NCBI GenBank assembly: GCA_934045075.1
Contig: OW203724.1
Location: 24,751,528-24,815,527, forward strand
Length of the DNA: 64,000 nt
Direction: 5' to 3'
Source of the DNA: Yponomeuta sedellus
Taxonomy: Eukaryota > Arthropoda > Insecta > Lepidoptera > Yponomeutidae
Part shown: positions 23,349 through 33,635 of the stretch, in pieces
Layout of the letters: every line of letters starts with the position of its first letter
How positions within the stretch are numbered: position 1 is the first letter of the stretch
Position numbers and translations under genes: made by a program
Notes under the pieces: model-generated
Told to the model about the DNA's origin: nothing
Seen by the model: only the letters and a program-made list of their open reading frames with translations
The model's database searches: none

Positions 23349-23742
23349 GGCCTGCGCAGATGAGGGACTATCCCCCGGGTACTTTTTTGTCCGTCGATAT
23401 AGATCTCTTAAAATGTTTGGTATATTGAATAACGCACACAGGACTAAAAGTACCCCGTACAAAAAGTCCCTCAAGTTACCGAGGACATCAAGAGACCGGA
23501 CTGGACAAAAGTTCGGTGTTTTCTTTTAAAACGCCTTTTCCTCTTCAACTTCATGTAAATTACAACACAATGTATTCTCAGAATATTTGCATTCATAGCG
23601 TACGCTTCACTAAATTTCCGGGGAACAAATGACCGCACAGTAGGCGTTGCGTCCGCGATAACGATAAGTACTCGGAGGACATTTTTTACGATTCAGGGAC
23701 TTTTCGCCCTTGGGGACAAAAGTTCCTCGTCTGCGCAGGCCT
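23349..23742. mobile_element. MITE (M3) with GGCCTGCGCAGA ends
   Basis: The ends are GGCCTGCGCAGATGAGGGAC and the complement of TTCCTCGTCTGCGCAGGCC. A second copy is at 59580-59936 in the other orientation. Confidence 0.8.
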
Positions 23743-23744
23743 TT

Positions 23745-23905
23745 ATACAGCGTCCAGAGGCACTTTCACCCACACTAGATGGGTGGAGTGACCTCTCGGA
23801 CGTTGCAGTGCCTGAGACATTGTTTTTAGACGGTGTAGGCTTGCCTGGCCTAGCCTACAGGAAAGACTAGTCAACGCATGCGGAGCCAACCAAGCCGCGG
23901 GTTTC
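23745..23905 (+). repeat. Repeat C
   Basis: ACAGCGTCCAGAGGCACTTT to GTCAACGCATGCGGAGCCAA. Other copies: 34425-34590 (minus) and 45650-45832. Confidence 0.7.
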
Positions 23906-24080
23906 AGCACGATGTTTACCTTCACAGCTAGCGTGTGGTATTGCTACTACAAATTTGTAAATGTACGTAACTTTGAAATTAATGAAAGTGATTGGTACAT
24001 GCCCGCACTGGGCATCGAAGAAGAACCCGTCTCTCTTTTGCGAGTTCATTGTTTGACCCACTAGGCCACCACCGCTTCAA
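23905..24080 (-). mobile_element. tRNA-derived SINE (S3), degraded
   Basis: CAGCACGATGTTTACCTTCA body and CCACTAGGCCACCACCGCTT head complement. Confidence 0.6.
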
Positions 24081-24473
24081 AGTACGCTAGGTACCTAATC
24101 TTAATTTTCACAGATGACTTATGTCTTTCGCTGCTATAACAGTAAATACTAAAAACAGAATAAAAATGAATAATTCAAATTTTGTATAGTTAATGATACA
24201 GAACCCTTCGGGCTTGGCCGTTTAAAAACAAAACGAATAAAGTATTTTTTAATGTTTTTGTTCTATCTCCGAAACTTTCATTACCTATGTAGGAGGGGGG
24301 ATGAAAAAGTAGCGAGAACGACATACGCCTTGGTAAGATAAAAAATTAATACAGGCAGGCATAGCTCAGATACATAATTGTAATATGAATAAAGAAAAAA
24401 AAATCTTCGATTCTCTTTTGTTTTTTCTGAATGTAGTCATTTGTTTGCTTTGTGTTGGAACGTGTTCTCTAAA

Positions 24474-25569
24474 ATGGAGAAAAACGGAGTGCGAGACGTT
24501 ATTAAACAGCTGTGTTTAAAAAAATAACGATGCAAGAGATTCTTTGCGATTTGGAGGCAACATTAGGAGAGCCTGCTCCACCGTATTCCACTGTCGCAAT
24601 GTGGGTTTCTCTATTTCGAGTATGGAGAACGAGCACGGAAGACGAACATCGTTGCGGCCGTCCATCGACGTCAGTCACCCAAGAAAATGTTGCCAAAGTC
24701 GAGAAAATTGCATTGAGCGATAGAAGAGTTATCATCCGATACTTCTTTCAAGAAACGGGTATTTCATATGGAAGTATTCAATCCATATTGAAACAATCTT
24801 TGAATATAAGAAAAGTCTCCGCAAGATGGGTGCCGAGAATGTTAACCGACAGTCAGAAACAAAATCGATTTCACATTAAGAAAGTAATTGTTGGTCAAGT
24901 TTCAAGAAGATTCTGAAAACTTTTTGTCTCGTTTCGTAACAATGAAAATGAAAAATGTTTATTGAGCAGAATTAAACCTAACAATGTATAAAGTAACTCT
25001 GAACCCCAAACTAAATTAAATTGTATCTTGGGGCACAATGGACCAAACATGGGTCCATCATTTTGATCCCCGACCTCGAAGAAGTTTCGTGCCGTGGCAT
25101 CGGTTATCAAGGTTATGGCCTCAATATTTTGGGACTCAGAAGGGATACATATTGTTGATTGATTACCCGGAGCGTGGAACCACTATTACAGGCCAATATT
25201 ATGCAGCTTTAATTCCCAAGTTGAGGAATGTCTTCAAAGAGAAAAGGAGAGGGAAACTTCGAAGGGGCGTGCTGTTTCATCACGACAGCGCAACAGCGCA
25301 CAGGTGGGCAGTTGCGATGGTTGCCATTCAGCAAGCTGGCTTCGAATTTGTTGACCACCCCCCTTATTTACCAGATCTGGCGCCTAGTGACTTTTATCTG
25401 TTCCCTTAAAATACTTAAGGGGAAACAGGTGCGAAGACGATAACGAGGTGATGGATGCCGTGGAGAGCTTTTTGGAGGACCAAGACAAAACTTTTTTTTG
25501 AAAGGGATTGAATCCTTGGGAAAGCGCTGGACTCAGTGTGTAGTTCTAAACGGTTGGTTCCAAAAATAG
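24474..25569 (+). pseudogene. Mariner transposase, disrupted
   Basis: This is a mariner (Tc1/mariner superfamily) transposase relic. It begins MEKNGVRDVIKQL, shifts frame at an A-run near 24520, and continues through the helix-turn-helix region (DRRVIIRYFFQETGIS, ARWVPRMLTDSQKQNR). The catalytic triad is readable: Asp in TMDQTWVHHF, Asp in LFHHDSATAH, and Asp in DLAPSDFYLFP. The last two are separated by 34 residues, the D,D34D signature of mariner. A second frameshift follows DFYLFP. The C-terminus (FFLKGIESLGKRWTQCVVLN) ends at TAG 25567-25569. A 90-bp LINE tail interrupts the gene at 24945-25034. It cannot encode an active enzyme. Confidence 0.93.
24945..25034 (-). mobile_element. 5'-truncated LINE 3' end inserted in mariner
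   Basis: On the minus strand it ends ...CTCAATAAACATTTTTCATT, the same tail as a copy at 62237-62352. The 6-bp direct repeat ACAATG (24939-24944 and 25035-25040) flanks it. Removing the insert and one repeat restores the mariner reading FVTMDQTW, so the boundaries are secure. Confidence 0.85.
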
Positions 25570-25631
25570 TTGTCACAGTTGTTAAGATTTCTCATGTTCA
25601 CTTTTAAATAAAACGTATTATAAAACAAGTT

Positions 25632-25947
25632 TAAAGCGCTCGTGGCCTAGGCGAACCGAGGGATGGGTGAGCGTCCCGTGACTACCGCTAGTGGCATTTT
25701 TCCGAGCGCTTCCGTGCTCCGCAAGGCACGTTAAGCCGTTGGTGCCGGCTGTCATATAATGGCAGTCGTTAAGCCATGTCCGAGGCCTTATGGGCGGCTT
25801 GATAACTTCTGACAGTAAGGCCCGCCACTGTCTTACAATCCTCCACCAACCCGGACTTGGCCCCCGTGGTGGAGTATGGCCTAACCTTCCTGCGATGCAG
25901 GAAGAGACCCGTGCCCCAGCAGTGGAGACATACAAGGGTTGATAACG
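25632..25947 (-). mobile_element. Repeat A, full-length copy with 12-bp target duplication
   Basis: This is the longest copy of a dispersed short family (13 copies seen here). It is flanked by ATAAAACAAGTT at 25620-25631 and 25948-25959, which splits the mariner 3' flank. Read on the minus strand it starts CGTTATCAACCCTTGTATG, carries the conserved stem CTTCCTGCATCGCAGGAAG and ends near GAGCGCTTTA. It has no coding capacity; recurrent open frames through it (CPHCWGTGLFLHRRK) are by-products of the repeat. The long target duplication points to target-primed reverse transcription. No clear Pol III boxes were recognised. Confidence 0.8.
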
Positions 25948-26029
25948 ATAAAACAAGTTATGATATTTTTTCCATTGGTAGCGCTAGTTAGCACCCCGAA
26001 TCACCTTAATCTTCTTCTCAATCTCCTCA

Positions 26030-28320
26030 ACAATAATCAATGGAACATGGCGACATATTGGGGCATTTATAGAAATAAGAAAACTAAGTTTGAGCTGCAC
26101 AGTATTTTATTTTTGTACCTGTTTATTTATATCAATTATTGAATTGTAAATTTCGTATTGAATGGTTGAGGCTTAGCTACCTTTTATTATAGACAGATTC
26201 ACAATAAAATATATTAGGTATATTCCATTCCCTTTTAAATATATATTATGTTCTTAATCATTTCCAGCACTTGTGTTATTTATTTACTGTTTGGAATGTG
26301 AAAACAATTTAACTAAACATTTAATTAAACCTTGTAATAGAATATACGGTAACGAAATATACCTAAACTTAACTATTTAGGCACAGCGTTAAAAAAAAAC
26401 AATTATATTGTAGGCTTACGTTTTCACAGCCGTATAGAAAAGTAAAATAATATAATATCGAAATAAGCTATTACATAGAGATTAGTCTAAATAAAAAATT
26501 ATTTACAATTCTAAAGTTTTATACTGGATAGGTTTTAAAGCGCCTTAAAATATGAACTAGCTATTTTTTTCTTTTCCGTAACTTTGCTCATTGTCATGGT
26601 CAGGAGTTCAATGTTAGTTTTTGCGCATTTTAAGTTTTTACCATGTATTTTACATAGGTAATTCCAGGGTGTCGACTCGTAAGCTATAGCTAACTTCAAT
26701 GGGCTAACACTTAATCATAACATAACATTCTGTAGCTTTGGCTTATCAATTCAAACATTTATATTTAAATGCGGATTTCCTAATTGCCGTAACATTTTTT
26801 TCTGATGTAGCTTTATTTATTTAGCGTTATAGCGTTAGGCATTTCTAAAAAAATGTGTCTTTTTTTAAGTGCTTTTCCTTAGTTCTGATCCGAACTTGAA
26901 ACTGCCAATGGGTATATTGCTAATTTTCAAGGTTAGAACTGAAAAGCACAAATTGTTCCCTTTAAAGACCTCAAAGTACTACAGGCGCTCTTTCTAGCAC
27001 TGTGGAGTAAAGCATTGGGTTTCTCTTATGCCCATTCACTATGTTGGCACTTTTATCATAGGTAGGTATGTAATGAATGACCACTGCTCGTTTTCCCTAA
27101 TAACTCCTATAATACAAGCTAAGGTCATCACCTAAGATCTTAACTATTAATATAGCTATGTGCGAAGTGACTGACTGAGGAAAGTCACCTTATATGAATT
27201 AAAATAATCTGGAGGCTTAGGGCGAGATAAATATCGTTGCTTAGCCCAAGTCCGTACTCATGCTTCCCTAAGCATTAGCTACTTCAGGCTAACTTAGCTA
27301 AGAATCAATGCGTTACTAAAATATACCTTTGCTTAGCTAAGCATGCTCTTAGGCCAATGCTAAGAATTAGTCCGGGTTTCGCGACTTAGAGAGTGCCAAA
27401 GTACTGTCAATGATAGACAAATCGATTCTTAAGCAAGTGCTTTCGCTAAGACTCGTTCTTAGAAGCGATTATTTATCTCGCCCTTATTTTCATAAGTTTG
27501 TCATGTGAACTGACTTTGACTCTGACAGATGTTGCTCAAAGACTTGTTTGTGCGAGTACACTTGAAGCGGCTATACGGTAATAATATCTGCTGGAGACTA
27601 TTATAGTAGACAATGGTTTCATGCACTTTTGCATCAGCAGAATTTAAGGCCCGTTTTGATTCGACCTTGCTAAATTTACTCACTATCATCATTGATTAGT
27701 TCAAGTAAGACATGAATCAGTCCTTGATACAAATACTTATATATTGTCAAAACGAGGCTCATCGTGGAACAGTATTATAATTTACTTTTCCGAAAAAGTT
27801 TGGGTGGACAGATTCAAGGAGCGACTGGCCAGCATAATATGGGCCATAAGCCGGTTGCACATTGTATAAAGGTTGCTATTTCTCACATACTCGTAGGCCT
27901 TTGGCAAAGGACAGAAGGCCTGATTCCTAGACTAGACTAAACTATTATGACACGCAATTTGGCTCTCAACAAAGAAAAGGTATCAAAACACAATACTGTC
28001 GTATTGTTTCTTTAGTACTTATCGACTAATGGTCTATTTAATTTCGACTGCTGAAAGATATGATTGGGTATTTATAAACTACTCTTTAAAAAAAAATCTT
28101 AATTTGAAAAACTGCCTACTTAATTTCACTTCAAAGGAGCGTGTCAGTTAAAGATCCACCATCGTCTTTAAAGACTGCAACAACGTGACACAAACCCATG
28201 TTTACTTATTAACGAACTTCACTTTAGTCCAAAATCTACACATCAGTTCAAAAACTACCCTCACATCTTTATGGCACTGTTTTAATCTTGAGTCGGAGGT
28301 GAAGATATTCCTCTTGAGTC
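26030..28320. other. Region downstream of the CD36 stop
   Basis: AT-rich with the Harbinger-like MITE at 27220-27483; the CD36 3' UTR must start at 28328 and run leftward, but no clear AATAAA signal close by was identified on the minus strand. Confidence 0.4.
27220..27483. mobile_element. PIF/Harbinger-like MITE
   Basis: TIR GGGCGAGATAAATA at both ends and the 3-bp duplication TTA (27217-27219, 27484-27486), the target size typical of PIF/Harbinger elements. The interior is rich in CTTAGC/GCTAAG words. Confidence 0.7.
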
Positions 28321-28328
28321 TCTTAAAA

Positions 28329-28605
28329 TCACAAAGGGTGCAGCTTCATCTCCGCCTCGTCCTTCGGTTTCTCAAACATTATTTCCGTCGGCGGGGCGTA
28401 CTTTGGTTTCTTGAGGCAGATATCTGTGCAAGTCGTTAGGGCGACTATTGCGGCGAAAAATAACGCCACTCCCGCGCAGAAGATACCACCCCAATCCAGG
28501 ATGGATCGTACGAATTTGAGCTCTGCGGTGACCTTTTCATCTACCGTCACTCGTTGTTCTACCCAAAGAATCGGGAAGAGCATTTTGGGGACGTTTTCGT
28601 ACATC
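28329..28605 (-). CDS. CD36/scavenger receptor class B, last exon
   Basis: This exon carries the end of the ectodomain (MYENVPKMLFPILWVEQ, the conserved NVP-FP-W block), then KVTAELKFVRSILDW and a hydrophobic membrane span starting GGIFCAGVALFFAAIVAL. A short cytosolic tail follows and the stop is at 28329-28331. The acceptor is ATTGCAG/G at 28606-28611. One base completes the Glu codon begun in the previous exon (phase 2), and the remaining 276 nt are in frame to the stop. CD36-family proteins are two-span membrane receptors or lipid transporters; here only the C-terminal span lies in the window. A LINE fragment in the same orientation ends only about 50 bp upstream of the acceptor. Confidence 0.93.
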
Positions 28606-28659
28606 CTGCAATGGATGAGAGTATTTTTTACTACATACGCGAATATTTCTAAGGTATAG

Positions 28660-28945
28660 GCAGAGGTTTGCTTCTTGCCATGATCCTGAGAAAACGCTTT
28701 TACTTCTTCAACATTCATTAGTCGCTGCATGCGCGCACATCAATTTCAGATACTTTTTATCTTGCTCTTCGCTAATACATTCCCTATTTGGTCGAAGAAT
28801 ATCTTCACTTCAGGTTCCCCTTGCCAACCCTTCCACCCACATCCACTCGATATATTTCTTTCGTTCCTTCATCCTCAACGTCCTCTTTCAAACTTACAAC
28901 ACATGATTTCGTCATTTAAATTCAAAAGTTATCGTATCTAAAGTT
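28660..28945 (-). mobile_element. LINE 3' fragment just upstream of the last CD36 exon
   Basis: The minus-strand sequence parallels 17560-17800 (GGAAGGGTTGGCAAGGGGA; GACCAAATAGGGAATGTATT) and ends near CTCTGCCTATACC, about 55 bp before the exon acceptor at 28606. It has the same orientation as the host gene. Confidence 0.7.
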
Positions 28946-29092
28946 ACACCACACAGTCATATAATACTTGTTAAGGAAGCCTTGGCCACATTCAAAATTC
29001 CATACTATAATTCCATTCCATTGATGTTGTTGTCTCAGATCAACTCATTTTTTCTTCAACAGTTACTTTGAAATGTGACTTTCGAAACTTAC

Positions 29093-29166
29093 TCGACATT
29101 TGGATTTGGCTCTAAATACAAATTTAACTGGAACCTCGCCGCCACATCTAATGGGATTCCCAGTTT
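29093..29166 (-). CDS. CD36/scavenger receptor class B, penultimate exon
   Basis: This short 74-nt exon reads KLGIPLDVAARFQLNLYLEP then NPNV in phase 0, matching the conserved TG(I/V)PL-AR-Q-N block of CD36 proteins. The acceptor is TTTATTTCAG (29167-29176) and the donor is CGA/GTAAGT (29087-29095). It ends in phase 2 and joins the last exon as NPNV-E-MYENVPK. A different frame of the same bases gives a longer open reading frame (containing TGNPIRCGGEVP) that does not match the family; the phase-0 reading is preferred because both junctions fit. Confidence 0.9.
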
Positions 29167-29500
29167 CTGAAATAAAACAGAACACGGTTATCAAGCTAAT
29201 CGAAACACTCGTCCATATTCTCGGCAAAACTGATGGGAAAGAACATAATATGGAAGTGAACATATCAAGGATGTCTATAGCTTAGTTAATAATATTTTTT
29301 CCTAACCTAAATAAAATTTACTTCTTACATTGTTACATACTCTATAACCTCTCTAGTTTTGCTTGTCTTGCACAAAACTCCCTCAGGGTCAACAGTTCTT
29401 GAAGAAACCAGTCACATCGCTCTTTCAAGACATCCCAATTTCATGATCTATACTTTTCAGAAATAGCGTCAATTTTCTTCGATGTTTATAGTTATATATT

Positions 29501-29620
29501 AAACGGGTCTTATCGGGATTATTTATTAGGTAAATGTAATCACCTTATTTCCCGACGTTTCGGCAGCGTTACAGTAGCCGTGGTCTCGGGTAGACTGAAG
29601 TGGCGATTTGACCCGTTTAA
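29501..29620. mobile_element. MITE (M4)
   Basis: AAACGGGTCTTATCGGGATT ... CCCGACGTTTCGGCAGCGTT ... TTGACCCGTTT. It lies in a CD36 intron next to a T element. Confidence 0.75.
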
Positions 29621-29678
29621 TTGATTGTTTGATTGAAAACATTTATTCAAATAAAAATACAAAAAAATACAGAGGTTG

Positions 29679-30027
29679 TTCCTTAGCACGGGTTGGTGCA
29701 TTAAAGGTAGAAATGGTGTAATCATGTGGGTACAGTGATGTCGTTCCGATGTTAAACCTAACTGCAAAGTAGGTGGTCGGGGCTGTAAGTAATGCAATTT
29801 GCTTAAGTCAGATGTCGCTGCCTGTACGTAATACAGAGAATATTGTAAAGAGGTTCGAAATTTCACTGATGTCGTGAGTCGCCCATTGGCTCAATTGGTA
29901 GAGCGCTGGTACGGATAGCCAGAGGTTGCGGGTTCGAATCCCGGCATGGGTGAAATTTTTAGCCTCAAAATAGGTTTTTAAATTTGTTCCTTAGCACGGG
30001 TTGGTGCATTAAAGGTAGAAATGGTGT
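29679..30027 (+). mobile_element. T element with identical 41-bp terminal direct repeats
   Basis: A 13-bp target duplication AATACAGAGGTTG lies at 29666-29678 and 30028-30040. The element is 349 bp and begins and ends with the same 41-bp repeat (29679-29719, 29987-30027). Both terminal repeats carry the same departures from the family (TTGGTGCATT and AAAGGTAGAAATGG rather than TTAGTGCATT and AAAAATAAAAATAG). The tRNA-like core is at 29881-29951. It lies in a CD36 intron, 530 bp from the palindromic array. Confidence 0.9.
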
Positions 30028-30567
30028 AATACAGAGGTTGGTTTCTGCCTGCATAACAGTTTGTTGGCAGAGGCTCTTATGTGACTAATATATAACAATG
30101 TATGTGTATCGCGGATCATTAAGAAATACTTCTTCGATGTCCGCAGTAGCTCGTCCGCTTCTAAATAGAGTAAACGAAAAATGCCAATAGATAGATAGAG
30201 ATAGAGAACACTTTAGTATACATAAAAATTGAAATAACACAAATATCTCTTAACCTAAGAGTACAAACGGCGGCCTTATCACTAAAAGTGATCTCGCCCA
30301 GTCAACCTTTGGATGGACTGGACTAATATATTGAAGAAGGAAGTGGATGTACAGATATACAAGATTATTACAAAGGTATAAATGAATACATAGTGTACGG
30401 TCGCGGTCTAAAAATGTTAATCAGTTTTCAAATTAGATTAAGTCTAAAATGCTATATCTAGGTACGTATTACTTCTTAATAGTTGTAGCATCGATTCTAA
30501 CAAAAAGAGTACCCGTGACGTTTTGATGATGAAACTGTTTAAAAGTTTTTTAAAAGTTGACATAATT

Positions 30568-33201
30568 TAAAAACCTATTTAGAGGCTAAAATTTCACCCA
30601 TGCCGGGATTCGAACCCGCAACCTCTGGCTATCCGTACCAGCGCTCTACCAATTGAGCCAATGGGCGACTCACGGCATCAGTGAAATTTCGAACCTCTTT
30701 ACAATATTCTCTGTATTACGTACAGGCAGCGACATCTGACTTAAGCAAATTGCATTACTTACAGCCCCGACTACCTACTTTGCAGTTAGGTTTAACATCG
30801 GAACGATATCACTGTACTCACATGATTACACTATTTTTATTTTTAATGCACTAACCCGTGCTAAGGAACAAATTTAAAAACCTATTTAGAGGCTAAAATT
30901 TCACCCATGCCGGGATTCGAACCCGCAACCTCTGGCTATCCGTACCAGCGCTCTACCAATTGAGCCAATGGGCGACTCACGGCATCAGTGAAATTTCGAA
31001 CCTCTTTACAATATTCTCTGTATTACGTACAGGCAGCGACATCTGACTTAAGCAAATTGCATTACTTACAGCCCCGACTACCTACTTTGCAGTTAGGTTT
31101 AACATCGGAACGATATCACTGTACTCACATGATTACACTATTTTTATTTTTAATGCACTAACCCGTGCTAAGGAACAAATTTAAAAACCTATTTAGAGGC
31201 TAAAATTTCACCCATGCCGGGATTCGAACCCGCAACCTCTGGCTATCCGTACCAGCGCTCTACCAATTGAGCCAATGGGCGACTCACGGCATCAGTGAAA
31301 TTTCGAACCTCTTTACAATATTCTCTGTATTACGTACAGGCAGCGACATCTGACTTAAGCAAATTGCATTACTTACAGCCCCGACTACCTACTTTGCAGT
31401 TAGGTTTAACATCGGAACGATATCACTGTACTCACATGATTACACTATTTTTATTTTTAATGCACTAACCCGTGCTAAGGAACAAATTTAAAAACCTATT
31501 TAGAGGCTAAAATTTCACCCATGCCGGGATTCGAACCCGCAACCTCTGGCTATCCGTACCAGAGGTTGCGGGTTCGAATCCCGGCATGGGTGAAATTTTA
31601 GCCTCTAAATAGGTTTTTAAATTTGTTCCTTAGCACGGGTTAGTGCATTAAAAATAAAAATAGTGTAATCATGTGAGTACAGTGATATCGTTCCGATGTT
31701 AAACCTAACTGCAAAGTAGGTAGTCGGGGCTGTAAGTAATGCAATTTGCTTAAGTCAGATGTCGCTGCCTGTACGTAATACAGAGAATATTGTAAAGAGG
31801 TTCGAAATTTCACTGATGCCGTGAGTCGCCCATTGGCTCAATTGGTAGAGCGCTGGTACGGATAGCCAGAGGTTGCGGGTTCGAATCCCGGCATGGGTGA
31901 AATTTTAGCCTCTAAATAGGTTTTTAAATTTGTTCCTTAGCACGGGTTAGTGCATTAAAAATAAAAATAGTGTAATCATGTGAGTACAGTGATATCGTTC
32001 CGATGTTAAACCTAACTGCAAAGTAGGTAGTCGGGGCTGTAAGTAATGCAATTTGCTTAAGTCAGATGTCGCTGCCTGTACGTAATACAGAGAATATTGT
32101 AAAGAGGTTCGAAATTTCACTGATGCCGTGAGTCGCCCATTGGCTCAATTGGTAGAGCGCTGGTACGGATAGCCAGAGGTTGCGGGTTCGAATCCCGGCA
32201 TGGGTGAAATTTTAGCCTCTAAATAGGTTTTTAAATTTGTTCCTTAGCACGGGTTAGTGCATTAAAAATAAAAATAGTGTAATCATGTGAGTACAGTGAT
32301 ATCGTTCCGATGTTAAACCTAACTGCAAAGTAGGTAGTCGGGGCTGTAAGTAATGCAATTTGCTTAAGTCAGATGTCGCTGCCTGTACGTAATACAGAGA
32401 ATATTGTAAAGAGGTTCGAAATTTCACTGATGCCGTGAGTCGCCCATTGGCTCAATTGGTAGAGCGCTGGTACGGATAGCCAGAGGTTGCGGGTTCGAAT
32501 CCCGGCATGGGTGAAATTTTAGCCTCTAAATAGGTTTTTAAATTTGTTCCTTAGCACGGGTTAGTGCATTAAAAATAAAAATAGTGTAATCATGTGAGTA
32601 CAGTGATATCGTTCCGATGTTAAACCTAACTGCAAAGTAGGTAGTCGGGGCTGTAAGTAATGCAATTTGCTTAAGTCAGATGTCGCTGCCTGTACGTAAT
32701 ACAGAGAATATTGTAAAGAGGTTCGAAATTTCACTGATGCCGTGAGTCGCCCATTGGCTCAATTGGTAGAGCGCTGGTACGGATAGCCAGAGGTTGCGGG
32801 TTCGAATCCCGGCATGGGTGAAATTTTAGCCTCTAAATAGGTTTTTAAATTTGTTCCTTAGCACGGGTTAGTGCATTAAAAATAAAAATAGTGTAATCAT
32901 GTGAGTACAGTGATATCGTTCCGATGTTAAACCTAACTGCAAAGTAGGTAGTCGGGGCTGTAAGTAATGCAATTTGCTTAAGTCAGATGTCGCTGCCTGT
33001 ACGTAATACAGAGAATATTGTAAAGAGGTTCGAAATTTCACTGATGCCGTGAGTCGCCCATTGGCTCAATTGGTAGAGCGCTGGTACGGATAGCCAGAGG
33101 TTGCGGGTTCGAATCCCGGCATGGGTGAAATTTTAGCCTCTAAATAGGTTTTTAAATTTGTTCCTTAGCACGGGTTAGTGCATTAAAAATAAAAATAGTG
33201 T
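30568..33201. mobile_element. T element palindromic tandem array
   Basis: The array is 2634 bp flanked by the 13-bp direct repeat AGTTGACATAATT (30555-30567 and 33202-33214). Left half: units on the minus strand, starting at 30569, 30876, 31183 and 31490 (period exactly 307), with tRNA-like cores 30596-30666, 30903-30973 and 31210-31280. Right half: plus-strand units with cores 31828-31898, 32135-32205, 32442-32512, 32749-32819 and 33056-33126, again 307 apart. The turn-around is at 31549/31559 with a 9-nt loop CTATCCGTA. Units look essentially identical to one another. It lies in a CD36 intron. Confidence 0.93.
31490..31620. repeat. Centre of the palindromic array
   Basis: The left arm ends ...CGCAACCTCTGG (31549), the loop is CTATCCGTA, and the right arm begins CCAGAGGTTGCG (31559). 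The break falls inside the tRNA anticodon stem: CTGG..CCAG is itself the stem in the normal unit, so the junction is where a nascent strand could fold back and copy itself. Confidence 0.88.
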
Positions 33202-33426
33202 AGTTGACATAATTGAATTTTTTACAATGACATCAAAAATAATAGAAATTGATTGTAAAACCACGGCAACCTCGCTTGGGTGAATCTCTATTGCCTCTTC
33301 TATTCTCTATGCCTAATCTATGCTCTATGCCTAATCAAATCACATAATATCATCGACCGTGTGGCATAGATTTGTGCATGCAATTACCAACCAAGGTGGT
33401 AAACATTTTCAGACCGCGAGTGTACA

Positions 33427-33635
33427 TATACGACCTCTGTGGCGTAGTGGTAGCGCATCCGCCTACCATGCAAGAGGTCCCGGCTTCGAATCCCGGCTGG
33501 AGAAAAACAAAACACCAGGTCTTGGATGTTCACATGTTTGTGATGTCGTTGTTTCTGGCTCCCACGACAGGGTATCCTAGTGTGGGGTCAGAAGCAATGT
33601 ATATGCCAGTATGTAAATGTTATGTTAATGTAATG
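33427..33635 (+). mobile_element. tRNA-derived SINE (S1) with expanded tail
   Basis: The head and body are the same as at 22255; B-box region GCTTCGAATCCCGG. The tail ATGTTATGTTAATGTAATG grades into the pentanucleotide repeat at 33636-33790. Confidence 0.85.

Noticed and set aside
25618..25956. A conserved small protein (CPHCWGTGLFLHRRK / AGARVSSCIAGRLGHTPPRG)
   Set aside because: The same frames recur in nearly every repeat A copy in different truncation states; this reflects repeat identity, not coding selection.
29679..30027. T element as a TRIM (miniature LTR retrotransposon)
   Set aside because: Terminal repeats are only about 41 bp without TG...CA ends, no primer-binding site or polypurine tract was seen, and the target duplication is 13 bp instead of the usual 4-6 bp. 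Kept only as an alternative for the shared-variant finding.
31828..33126. Cluster of tRNA genes
   Set aside because: The cores have A and B boxes but no U33, a mismatched acceptor, and are embedded in a 307-bp repeated unit with retroposon ends and target duplications.
30568..33201. CRISPR-like or satellite array
   Set aside because: The repeat unit is 307 bp with no unique spacers, it changes orientation at the centre, and the same unit occurs as dispersed single copies with target duplications.
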